Shown here one piece after another: positions 34,920 to 45,251 of a stretch of 64,000 nucleotides of DNA. Positions within the stretch are counted from its first letter, which is position 1; every line of letters begins with the position of its first letter. The notes under the pieces were generated by a model that was given only the letters and a program-made list of their open reading frames with translations, searched no databases and was not told where the DNA came from. Source of the stretch: Pterois miles (lineage: Eukaryota; Chordata; Actinopteri; Perciformes; Scorpaenidae); the NCBI GenBank assembly GCA_947000775.1, contig CAMQGK010000052.1:34314001-34378000 (forward strand), read 5' to 3'. The translations under genes were made by a program, and so were the position numbers.

Positions 34920-35129
34920 ATGAACAAGGTGTCGCTGGAATGCCATTTCAAAGCGCATTTGAAGGCATCTGTTTTGGCGACCGTGAGCGAAGTCAGTAAT
35001 ATTTTCTTGAGTACTGTCAGTTCCTGGGATCCAGCTTCTTCAACTGAGAAAAAAGTCAAGAAAGTAGGACGTATTATTGGTGTTGGTTTTGGCAGCAGAC
35101 AGATGCTGCACAAGAAAAGATTGAATTAA
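34920..35129 (+). other. Open reading frame of doubtful coding value
   Basis: A plus-strand frame open from 34767 contains, from the ATG at 34920, a 69-codon stretch starting MNKVSLECHFKAHLKASVL and ending in a Lys/Arg-rich tail. The pattern vaguely recalls the alpha-helical N-terminal leader found before zinc-finger arrays in teleost proteins, but no zinc fingers or splice signals follow. Probably chance. Confidence 0.15.
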
Positions 35130-35450
35130 GTTACTCAGTTGAACACCATCAGTCCAGTGGAGCTGGTGGAAAAGTATGTGTGACTTAATTGTGACGGAGG
35201 ACTGGCTTGGACTGAGGTTTGGAAAGCCTGTGGGAGGGAATTGAAAGAGATCATGCTCGAGAGCTATTATATCCGATTCAGGGTTCATGTTGTTTGCTAA
35301 TGCTCCATTTTAGCCCTGTAGGCATTTGGGAAACTACCAAGACAGCAAAATAAGCCTTACTGTTGTGTGCCAAGATGAAAAATATTTAGTGTAATTTCCT
35401 AGAATGCTGAACTAAATAAGACATTTCATATGAATTAATCTTTTGATCCA
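35130..35450. other. Unannotated stretch
   Basis: Nothing recognised. Confidence 0.4.
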
Positions 35451-35514
35451 CCTTTTAGCCACTATTGTTATGCACCAAAATCTAGCTTTAGCCCAATTAG
35501 CCAGAAACTAAATT

Positions 35515-35930
35515 GTTAGTGGCTTATTTTGTCCTGTTTCCACTGCATTACACAGCTCTGCTTGACTCTGATCAACTCATTTTTTTTTTTTTACCAGATC
35601 CTTTTGACTCGCCCTGTTTCCACTGCAGATAGTATCCCATCAGTGTTGGTGATTCTCAGCTGATTACTGCAGCACTGCCATGATATAATTGGGTCACTCC
35701 CTGAATCATTTCAACACCAGTCAAATGAAGGAACTTCTGCACTTCGTCAACTGTACGCTGTAGTTTTGCAAGCTGACATTTTTTTTTAATTCTCACTAAA
35801 ATTATTTTAAAAATGTGGCTGCTATCGACGGCAGCTTGGCTATTTAAAAATGGCTTGTGGTGTTTTAACTCCACCTCCTAGTATCAGCTTAGCTCTCTTC
35901 GAACGAGGCGATACTGAGTAGTAATGGAGT
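35515..35930 (+). repeat. Probable DNA-transposon-derived teleost repeat
   Basis: 'cctgtttccactgcattaca' (35535) and 'ccctgtttccactgcagata' (35612) are repeated about 77 bp apart, with 'gcttgactctgatcaactc' and 'ccttttgactcgccc' between them. I associate these blocks with a teleost Harbinger-like non-autonomous family. The ends are not resolved. Confidence 0.4.
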
Positions 35931-37780
35931 GGTTCTATTGGTAGTGGTCATCATCATATTCGTGCTCCATACATGCTCATGGCTGTTATGTGTAAGCAAA
36001 AATATGACATATGATAGATGTTGCTTGCTGACCAAATCAAGCAGACAAATGCCCGCAACCACATGTTTTGAAAAGGGAAGTGTCCAAAAATGAGCAGTAT
36101 TAGTAGACTTGTCAGACATCATAGAAAAAGTAATTTGTGAGCATCTGCTAAAACTTCAAATGTCCAATGGCCACTGATTTTTGAGTGTCATTTTCTTGAA
36201 CTGGTCTTCTCGGCTTTGTTTGTTGTCTTTCTTGACATGCAGGCGAGATTACAGTTGACATGAAGTCAGACATGATGGCAGTGCAGCAGTCTTCTGGCCA
36301 CAGCTGCTCCTGTGAAATGAGTCTCTCTCACCTACAACAATTTGTTTCTCAAAATATTCCTTCACCTCTTTCTCTCCCGCCGCTACATATTTTGTATATG
36401 TTTGATATCCAGATTTGGCTAAAGGTGTGTTTGTTAGTCACTCCGCTACTTTTAGTGGGAAAGGTGGATTGAATTGGCAAATGTATACAGCATTTCCCTA
36501 TTATACCGTACAAGTGCTCAGTCAAAAACAATGCCTGCCCCAAGGTCTGACACATGCTAATGTCTTGAAAATGGATGCATTTGTGTGTGATGTGCTGCAG
36601 TGAAGCATTTAGCGAGCAGCACAGAAGTACATCAGGGAGGTATAGCAAGGCTTTTTATGTGTTTATTCCCTGCTCTGCAGCTGTACACACATTTAGGTTT
36701 TTGGATAAGAATACTTACATTTTAGCATCCTTTCCACTGTTTCTGTTACCTTTTAAACTGCACTGTACAACAGGGAAGGCACTTAAACAAACACCCTCAC
36801 TGGTGGTTTGTTTGTTTGTTTTTTATTCAAGCATAATTTATACCAGGAGGGCTTTGTGTACCCAACACTCTTTATTCTGGCTTTCATACAGTACAACTAA
36901 TGTTGCATTGGTGCTGAACTCATATACTGTATTCAAACATTACATTCTCAATATTGCCTCTAGAGGAACACACATATAATGGTTATTAAGTAGGGGATGT
37001 GGGCGTAATGAAGGTACAGTGGTAAACCAGCAGCGTAGAGGGCCAGAAGCATCCAAAAGCACCCTGCGAAAATGTAAATATGTCCCCAAACTACTCAGAA
37101 TGGCCCTTGGAAAGAAAAGGAACCCCACAGTGAAGATGCTGCTGTCACTGGCATCACACAGCAGTCCCAGGCAGTGGTGACACATTATGCCAGGCTCTTG
37201 TCCTATATGAACTGTACATACTGTGGCAGCTCCCTGTCACATACCATCAGACACATGAAGGGTCTGGGTGAACATCCACTTTGTCCTCTGAAACACTGAA
37301 ACAAGCAGGGCTTCTCCATTCCTGTGAGTCAGTGGGCATTTCAGCTCTGCAGCAGACAATTGCCCACAGTCCTGCATTTTTTTTTTCTACTTCCAGACTG
37401 TGCAAATCCGCTGTGGTTGGAGAGCTACATGGAAGAGGTGCAGGACTTGAAAGCAAAACTAGCGTTTAGCTGGAGTACTCAACACATTATTTCCTTGTAA
37501 CTTCTGATGAATAAACAGAGGAAACAGTGATGTATCCAAACAGCTGAGAGCAGTGGTGTTTCAACAAGCAAAGCATGTTTCTGTTGTGCATTTTTGTTAA
37601 TGTGAGCATCACAGCGTCACACCTTTACGACAGATAGACATAAAGATGGAAAAGCTTTACATTTCTGCAGAACTACCAGTATGACTGTAACTACCTGCAT
37701 AAATACACAAATATTAACAGTGTTAAGAGCAAAACAGCAGCAGTTATCCTTGAAAGTGTCACAGTAAACAGGGATTCTTT
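35931..37780. other. Unannotated stretch (about 1.85 kb)
   Basis: Several shadow ORFs of 60-134 codons without domains. An acceptor-like 'tttttctacttccag' lies at 37382-37396, but the only donor after it is weak (GTGCAG), so no exon is called. Confidence 0.4.
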
Positions 37781-37789
37781 GAGAGCCTT

Positions 37790-38410
37790 GTCTCACCTCC
37801 TCCAGAGGGCAAATGCTCCTCCAGATGGGTTGATCCGTCAGGGAACTGAATAAAGCAGACATGCTCCAAAAAGAGCCCTTTATTAAAACACTCCAGCACT
37901 CATTTCCTCCTCTCATGGCCTCTCGCCTGCGGCCATAACACCAGCGCCTGTAAGCTGCCTCTTCTGACCTGCACAGGTGCTCCGGTCGTCTCTCTTGCCA
38001 AGAAAAAATGAGCTAATTTTGACTCGAGGCTCTTGCTTTGAATTTTACGATGTGGAATTAAAAGACTGAGGGAGGGAAATAAAGTCTTGGACTCTAATTA
38101 AGGGAGTTTTGTGCATCCCAGGGAGAGATGATTATAGAGAATAAAAGTCTTTTAACAAGCATGGCATAAGGTAATCCACTGCCATCACCCACCACGTCCC
38201 CCATCTGGAAGACAATGCAGGCAGTAAATGTTGCCCCGGGCATGTCTGATTGATTGGCTGGAATTCAGTAACGGCACAATCAAAGTGAGAGCCAGGACTG
38301 TCAGCCACCTCACGAGATCTAATAGACAAATAATGCACTTGGAATAAAGGTCTGTGTGTGAGTCGACTATCGATCCTCTGCGTAGCTCCAAACTTAGATA
38401 TCCAGTCCAC
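37790..38410. promoter_or_regulatory. Candidate conserved non-coding region
   Basis: About 600 bp of complex sequence with many homeodomain- and POU-like cores: 'gagctaattttgactcgagg', 'ggactctaattaaggg', 'gattgattggctggaattc', 'gacaaataatgcacttgg'. The overlapping minus-strand ORF (38132-38410) has no domain. The judgement rests on texture only. Confidence 0.3.
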
Positions 38411-38529
38411 CTACAGGATGATGAACTTGTGTTTTGTTTTGTTCTTCTGCAACAATTAACAAAAACCTGGTAATTCCAAAGCTAACATTTAAACCTAAAT
38501 ATGGAGCTTATCCCGACTCGTTACATACC

Positions 38530-38790
38530 GCAGCTTTGTCACTCGGCATCACTTTAGGTTTAGGCAACAAAACCGCTCTAGTTAGATTTAGGAGAGGACT
38601 AAATGTGTGGCTTAAAACTACTTTGTTTGTACAGTGAGGATGAAACTGAACTTTGTGAACGCGGGACACTGGTTGTAACATGCAAGTGAAACTTAACACA
38701 CAAGACAAAAACAGCGGTCTCATGGATGAAAGCCTTGTGTTCGTTGGATCGATCCACTTCCCCTTCCACCGGCCCTGTGTGTGTCTTCTC
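38530..38790 (+). repeat. Dispersed repeat family R1, forward copy
   Basis: 'ggtttaggcaacaaaaccgc', 'gttagatttaggagaggact', 'gtggcttaaaact' and 'gatgaaagccttgtgttcg' in R1 forward order; the clearest forward copy in the window. Confidence 0.55.
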
Positions 38791-40075
38791 ACTCTTTAAA
38801 CTACATCAGCACACTGTCGGAGCATTTTCTGTAGCCGCGTATGGGTTTACATTGTAGTTAAAGGAACGCCATCTCATACCGGCGCTCAAGGGTGCATTGT
38901 GCCAATGGCCGTGATAAAGCCTCAGTACTTGACACCTTGAATGAAAACGGGCTGAAATATGTGGTCAGAGAAACTAAACACAGTTCTGGAATGACACTTG
39001 ATTATTCTGCAATACTAATTCTGGGGCTTGAGTGAAAACAAATTTGAGACAAAAACCTCACAAACAGTGGTAACATGTTCAGCGGCCTACCTCTGTAAAC
39101 CAGTGATTCACCTCTGTGTTACCTTCTCCTCAAAATCAACATGTCCTCTCCAAATCATCACTGCAAATCACAATTCACTTTATGAACTAGGAGATAATGT
39201 GGATTTGGCCAGGGCTTGAAAATGAACCATGCAGCCGAGATGTAAATGTTTGTACTGCAATTTAATTTTGTTAAACCTTTATTTAACAAAGTAAATGTCT
39301 CACCGTGCTAAAAAATCACTTTGTAATAGTGTCGTCCATAAAACCAGCATTGCAGCCATGAGGACAGCATAAATAGGGCAATAATACAGTCACACTGCGC
39401 ATAAAAGAGCATAGAGATAATTTAGTTAAAATATACATGAGTACTATTATATGTATCTCAAGTGAGCATTCAAATACATTAGGAGCAAAATAAAAGCATT
39501 GCACTAAAAGGCTAATTTCCAGCTGACTTGAGCACCTGCTTGGCTGACAGAACCTTCACCTGAACCGTCTGTAGATTTCCATGCGACCAGGAGATACCAG
39601 ATAATTGTGCAATAAAAAAGCAAGTTCAACCATGCGACAAGGTTATGAATCATCCATTAAACCACAGTACAAGCCAATATATAGTACTATTAAATTTCTT
39701 CTGACCACATTTCCATGTAGGATTTTATTTAAATGCATGAGTATGACCCCAGGTAGGTAGGTAACCCCACGCTCTGTTAACCACTTTGAGCTGCTCTCAG
39801 TCAGTTTATTCCATCAGTGCTGCATGTGAACAAGACTATCGCTGGGCCCAAATGAAGGTTATATGGGTTTTTTTTCCTGTTCGTGAAGTGCAATGTGTAT
39901 ACAGTATATAGAGAAAATGTGAGTGCTTGATTGGATAAAAACACATTCTGTGTTATCTATTGCTCACTTCTTACAGTGTTGTGAAGGCATATATGCAGAT
40001 TTTTGTATTCAGTTCATGGTGGTATAAACATGAAAAAAATAAGAGAAAAAAAATAAAAGTACAAAAATCGAGAAG
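38791..40075. other. Unannotated stretch
   Basis: AT-rich; nothing recognised. Confidence 0.4.
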
Positions 40076-40081
40076 CGTAAG

Positions 40082-40235
40082 TATAGAAGAAAATTACAAT
40101 AAAATACCAAAAAAATATAAAACAATATGTACAATATATCTGAATTTACATGAAAGCTGTATAGAAGAAAATTACAATAAAAATATGGAGGAAAGAAACA
40201 CTATTACTATAAATAATATATCTTAATTTAAGTTG
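40082..40235 (+). repeat. Imperfect tandem duplication, about 77-bp unit
   Basis: 'tatagaagaaaattacaata' occurs at 40083 and again at 40160, each followed by an A-rich stretch, 'ata(t)ctgaatttaca' or 'atatcttaattta'. Two copies. The Lys/Asn-rich 88-codon ORF across it is compositional. Confidence 0.65.
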
Positions 40236-40324
40236 TGCAGTTTTTAGAGATGGTAGTTTTGTCCAGAGGGTTCACACTGAAGTTTAACAAAAATATGCAG
40301 TGTACATTGATATAGTCCCAAATC

Positions 40325-40640
40325 AATGTTAAAACGTGATGTTAAATGTCTATGGGAGGGGATCAGAGGCCAGATCCCAGTACTAGAGGTTTTGGTCCTG
40401 ATGGACCGCAGCCTCCTGCAAGAGAGGAGTGATTCAAAGAGTTTGTGTCCAGGGTGGGAGGGATCGGCCCGCCTCGGGGTTCTGGAGGTGTGCAGGTCCT
40501 GCAGGGACGGCAGATTGCAGCTAATCAGCCTCTCAGCGGAGCGAATGATGCTGCAGTCCCTCGACAGAAAGAGAGAATTCAAGCATTCAAACTTACAAAC
40601 GTACTGGACTGTATGTGTGAAGCTGTGTTGGGTCTCTAGT
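40325..40640 (-). pseudogene. L2-like LINE reverse transcriptase, C-terminal fragment (broken)
   Basis: On the minus strand, the frame read from 40705 contains 'IIRSAERLI', 'LPSLQDLHTSR', 'RRADPSHPGHKLFESLL' and 'RRLRSIRTKTS'. This corresponds to the C-terminal region of the teleost L2-like LINE protein, where a (D)PSHP..(K/H)LF..LLPSGRR(Y/F)RSI(R) block precedes the final FxPxAI block. The final block is missing or shifted: after 'IRTKTS' the sequence no longer matches. Opposite-strand ORFs (40326-40658) are shadows. A 5'- and probably 3'-decayed dead copy, of a different subtype from the one at 30.2 kb. Confidence 0.8.
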
Positions 40641-40699
40641 AGAGACATTTCTGCCTGAACGCATATCCTGAACCTGGTAGGCACAGCTTTAAAATACAG

Positions 40700-41505
40700 A
40701 GACAATTAGCTGCAATATCTGTGATCAGTGGATGTCACATTTCATTTTTATTGGACTACAAACTTCAGCGCCAACATGCATGTTTCCCCGCCCAGTTTCT
40801 TAACCATGAGGCTGATCTTTCCCTAACCTCAACTTGATTCTTGCCTAAAGTTAACAATAATTTAACATGGGAATGTCACTTCAGAAAACCCTCATATGCT
40901 TTATCTTTGGAACACAAACAGTTTGGCAAAAACCCATTGGAATGCAAATATTAATTGGGACTCCCACAGTTACTGATGCTGTGCAGTCACACACACACAC
41001 GCATGCACAGACACAAGTTTGATGTAGTTAAGGACAGCAGAGTCACCCAATCCTACAGAAGAGAACAGAGGCTTTTATCCATACGGCAGTGCCAGTGTAG
41101 ATAACAGCATCAGAGGGCTCACTTCATAAAAAGAAAGTGATTCACCAGGCAGAATTTTAATGTGGAGGTTCTGTCTGGCGCTGGCAACGCTGTGTTAGTG
41201 TTTTTTTTTTCTTCAGAAACTCTGTAATAGAAGAAAGGACGAGCGTATCAATGATGGCGGCGCTCTGTTCAGTGGATGTTGGAAACTTGTTAGGAGTCGT
41301 ATGGCTTCTGACTTTCATTTGTCCTCCTGGTTGAGCTGATTCACAAATTAATCCATCAGCGGTTCATGCCTGATGCATGAGGCTGTAGGTGTGTCAAAAC
41401 CTCAGCTTGTTCCTGAAATAAATATTCAGTTATGAGAGGTGGTCCTTATGGGGACAGATGCTTCAAAAGATGACGCCATGTTGCATTTCAGCCACAGCAC
41501 TTGAA
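40700..41505. other. Mostly unannotated; small R1-like piece near 40.79-40.87 kb
   Basis: 'tgatctttccctaacctcaac' and 'cttgcctaaagttaac' resemble reversed R1. Nothing else is seen. Confidence 0.35.
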
Positions 41506-41511
41506 ATTATA

Positions 41512-41555
41512 TACTATAGATATATGTACTTTATTGATCCCAAATTGAGAAATTT
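41512..41555 (-). mobile_element. 3' tail fragment of a LINE or SINE
   Basis: On the minus strand: 'aatttctcaatttgggatc' then 'aataaagtacatatatc'. This is the teleost 'GGGATCAATAAAGTA' LINE/SINE tail followed by a short TATC-like run. Only about 45 bp remain. Confidence 0.55.
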
Positions 41556-42027
41556 AGGGGTCAGTGTTCAAAGCACTGTCTGATGTGAAATGTAGCTACA
41601 TGTGCAGCCAGTTTGAGCTACAGCACATGACAACTATGAGGTATTTGTGGTGATTCAGTCATGTTTTATGAAAGCAGGAGCACTTGGACTTTAAGTAGTG
41701 AGGGTCTGGCATGAAGTGGAGAGTATTAAGATGCATGTGTGTGTGTGTGTGTGTGGCAATATACTGTATATTATTCTGTATTCCTTTAAGGTATTGACAG
41801 TAATTTCTAAAAAGTTCTTGGTTTTATTTGCAACTGAAACCGGTTGAAATAATTTTGCTTCACTTGCAACTTTTTTTGATTCTGTTTTGTTTTGTTTTTT
41901 GTGCTTTAGACACCCGGACATTTAGGGCTAAATCATAGTCTCTATTTGATAAAATAAAGATCTTTGCACCATGAAAAATAAAGCCCTAACAGACCAGGCA
42001 GAGGTAAACATTGCCCTATCAGGGTGT
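41556..42027. other. Unannotated stretch with a short (GT)n
   Basis: (GT)n of nine units at about 41736-41754. Nothing else. Confidence 0.4.
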
Positions 42028-42028
42028 G

Positions 42029-42198
42029 ATTAGGGTGGTCCCTTAACCACGAGGTTGGTGGTTCAATCTCTGACTCCAGTGCCTGCATGTCAAACTGTCC
42101 TTGAACAGGACACCGAACCCCAAGGTGCTGCCCAGGAGCTTTACAGCAGCCCACTGCTCCTACATGCTTAGTATAGGTTAAATACAGAGGTCAAATTT
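42029..42198 (+). mobile_element. tRNA-derived SINE, 5' part shortened
   Basis: 'cacgaggttggtggttcaat' contains a B box ('ggtggttcaatctc'). The central 'tgtccttgaacaggacaccg' and 'aaccccaaggtgctgccc' followed by 'agcccactgctcc' and 'taggttaaatacagagg' is the conserved body of a widespread teleost SINE. The A box is degenerate. Non-coding; a 70-codon minus-strand ORF across it is a shadow. Confidence 0.65.
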
Positions 42199-42635
42199 CA
42201 GACACCTGTATATACAGTAGATGATGATGATGGGGTCATCATCTCCCTATACCACAACAGAACAGAAAACGATCCAGAAAAGTGTGTACAGTATGAGGCT
42301 GACAGCTGTACAGGTTACAGTAAACACGTCAAAATAACAACTCTTCAATTAACATATTTTCATGATTGAATTTTGTGTGTTCGTGTCAACCTCTCTCTTT
42401 CTCCCAAAGGCTGAACAGAGCCTTTCTTCCCCCAATTAAGTTGTCAAATATGAGAGAAGATAGTCCTCCCTTGTCCAGCTTTCACTTTTCCACATCTATC
42501 TCTGTGTCTTTTCTTTCCTCTTCCCCTCTTTCCTCTGTCTGACATATTTCCTCCTCTTGCTCCCCGGCCAACGGTCCATTGAATTTCTCTTCATCTCCCT
42601 TCCCCGTCTCTCTGTCTTCCTGCCCACGTTATGGG
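42199..42635. other. Unannotated stretch, pyrimidine-rich in its second half
   Basis: C/T-rich from about 42390 to 42610; no gene. Confidence 0.4.
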
Positions 42636-42639
42636 CTGT

Positions 42640-42860
42640 TGCCTATAAAGCCTTAAAGTGTTAAATCATCTACAGTACAGTTACAAGTCCCGCCTTCTTC
42701 AGCTTCATTTTGTAAAGTTCTCCAGCTGTCACTTATCGCGCTGCTCACCTTGATAAGCTGTCGGCCTTCAAAGTGTGTCGCCTGCAGCTGTGGTAACCAG
42801 CGTCAGTGACGACGCAGCCAGTCTGCAAGAAACAACAGAGCTGACATTCAGTGCTGTTGA
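42640..42860. promoter_or_regulatory. Candidate conserved non-coding element with paired GATA-type sites
   Basis: 'gtcacttatcgcgctgctc' and 'ccttgataagctgtcggcc' put two GATA cores (one per strand) about 20 bp apart, followed by an E-box-like CAGCTG and 'gtggtaaccagcgtcagtgacg'. CpG is more frequent than around it. No ORF. Composition-based guess. Confidence 0.28.
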
Positions 42861-44235
42861 GTGTGTCTCGTCTGCCGCTTGCTTAGCTCATCGTGCAGCT
42901 GCTTTAAGAAGTTTTTTTGTTGTTGGCAGCTATGATGGGGCTTGATATCTATATTAGTGATGTGCTAGATCTCACATCTAAATACAGACCAAAATGTGAA
43001 TCTCTTCAAAGATAAATCATTGCATAGAATTGGAAATGTCTGAACATTTTGTGAGACTGTGGTGCAGCCTGTATTTGTTGCTGACAGAGCAGAAAAAAAC
43101 AAACAGCCTAAATGGCCTTACATTCTTCTGTCAACCTCCTTCAACTACAATCAGTCGTCTCTGTCTTCTCGAACTCTGTCTTCATCTGTTACTCCAACAC
43201 TGCTAACCCTCCACTGCCTGTGGATAAAGACTAATTGACAGGAAACACATTGTGTGGGATTTATTTTTGTCCTGACTTAGTTTGTGTATTATTACAACAC
43301 TTGTTACTCCCTCAAAATGGCAGATTCATTAAAGCCTGTGTGCATGGTGAGCATGTGGATGTTTGCAGCTTTTACAGCACAGTTACCTTCCACTTTAATG
43401 TGTTTACCCACTCTTTACACAGCTGCAGTGACCTTCACGCAACTATTCATCCATTTGTAAAATGCATTCTGGATTGTGTCTGACTGACGTCAGTGACATC
43501 TGAAATCGACTGGCAAAGATGGGGAGGCTGTGGCGTTCCCTCCTCCCCCACTCGTGAATGTCTAATTACAGGTCTGTGGCAGGAAGCAAACTCTGGTCCC
43601 CTACATGAAGGTCTGATGTGCTCCACCCCCCTCCATCACCCTGACCGCTAAAACATAACTCACCGGGAGTAAACTGTGAGTCGCAGAATCGTTGAATGGG
43701 GATGTGATTCCTATAAAAAGCTCAATGATAAGAGATTTTTTTCAAGGGAATTCGTTGTGATCAGCATTCAGGTGGAAGTGGTATGGTCCCCCAAAAAGCT
43801 TTGGCTTCACTAAAAAACAAGTTTTTGTGAGCCAAGAGCTCACAACAGTTTTACAGCAGGAGAAGCTACTCAAGGAATATTTATTAGAATTTTTTCTTTA
43901 AAATTAAAAGTAAAATTAACATGAAAATGCTGTTGCAGTGTACTTAATATTTAGTTATTTTAATACTTTAAAAATCACACCGACTCCCCACTTTGGTTTA
44001 CAAACCCCTTTTGTTAAGGTCCCACGGTTGGCATGTACGCCCACACTAGATAAACCAGACATGCTTTAAACAATGCCAGTTCAACATTTCATCTTGTTCA
44101 CTCACTGTCTTTCAAAGAGAGCAAAGTGCACAACTCCACATGCATGCCCTGCACAGCTATGGTACAAAAACAGTAGCCTAGCTCAACGTTGAACCAGGAA
44201 GTAGAAGATATAATATAATATTTATTCATTTATTT
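42861..44235. other. Unannotated stretch (about 1.4 kb)
   Basis: Unique-looking; no supported gene. Confidence 0.4.
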
Positions 44236-44240
44236 ATTTA

Positions 44241-44403
44241 ACATTTACCGTGTATGTGCTCCTTTTGACTTCTCGAGGCCACATACTGTATTTGGACTGA
44301 AACCAAAGGAGCACATACAACTTAAATATAAATATCTGTTCATTTTACATTTAACTTGTGTGCTCCTCTGATTTCACTTCAAACACAGTATGTGGCCTCG
44401 AGA
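44241..44403. repeat. Long near-perfect inverted repeat (hairpin) with an extra third arm
   Basis: The left arm 44271-44333 ('tctcgaggccacatactgt'...) pairs with the right arm 44341-44403 at roughly 85-90% of positions, with one 2-nt bulge and a loop of only about 7 nt. In addition, 44252-44265 ('gtatgtgctccttt') pairs perfectly with 44305-44318 inside the left arm, so two alternative hairpins compete. There is no ORF. It could be a palindromic MITE, a microRNA-precursor-like hairpin or a simple inverted duplication. Confidence 0.8.
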
Positions 44404-45190
44404 AATGTTGGACTTATGTATTGTATGCTTTGCAAACAGATGCAGCAACAGCTGGGTGCAAGAAAAGGCCCAAGGTCCTCTAAAAAGTCCTCTTAAAAAA
44501 ATAAATAAATAACTATATATATATTTCTATACTGTATATGTGTGCGTGTGTTTTGTTGTTTATTTTTTTATTTTTTTTTATCAAACATTGGCTTATATTA
44601 AATCTATTTGTTCTTGTTTTTGATTGTTTGCCTTTTGTTTTTAGTTTATGAATAAGCTCAGTATTTTGACATAATGATATTTTATTATTATGTTCTTCTG
44701 ATCTTCTGATATTGTATTTTTATGTCATTATTTTCATGTTATGTTGGAATGGTCTGGGATTGGATGGAAGGAGCGCGTTTGTGTATGTGTCCTTGTACGA
44801 TGTTGATAAGTTGATTGTTTTGTTGTTGAATTTACGTTTTTGTTTAATTTATTAAACAAATAATAATTCGTTATTATTACTTATGCTCTGAAATGTTTGT
44901 TAATTTCTATGTTTTGTGCCTGAGAAAATGAGATGGTGCATTTCAAGGGGTTTATCCTCTAATAAATAACAAATGAAAACTGCAGTAATCTCATAAAAAA
45001 CTGAGCCAGTTGACCCCTCTTTTGATTGGCTGCTGATACGTCAGAGAGGGACGTTTCAACAGCACTTGTCTTACCTGGGCTGTGTGTTAGTAAATCTGGA
45101 TTAACGACCTAGCTGCGCTACACCTTCACCAAGAGTAAAGTGTTTTTGCTCAGTGGCTATGTTTTGTGTTATGGACCATTATAGCATATT
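44404..45190. other. Unannotated AT-rich stretch
   Basis: T-rich with short (AT) runs at 44513-44524. A CRE-like 'tacgtcag' lies near 45038. No gene upstream of 45.19 kb. Confidence 0.4.
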
Positions 45191-45196
45191 GTTAAA

Positions 45197-45249
45197 ATGA
45201 GTGAGGTGGACGCTGACTGTACTGCAGAAAAAGACTACAACTTTATGGA
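45197..45249 (+). CDS. Possible first coding exon, 17 codons plus 2 nt (unidentified)
   Basis: 'gttaaaATGa' (A at -3) opens an acidic peptide beginning MSEVDADCTAEKDYNF, and a full GTAAGT donor follows 53 nt later (GT at 45250-45251; the exon would end in GA). Without splicing the frame stops immediately (TAA overlaps the donor), so the call depends on splicing. The about 150 bp upstream could be a leader. I do not recognise the peptide, and a transposon leader exon is an alternative. Confidence 0.25.
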
Positions 45250-45251
45250 GT

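Noticed and set aside
36349..36979. ORFs of 99 and 134 codons on opposite strands
   Set aside because: They overlap partly, have no domains, and sit in ordinary AT-rich sequence.
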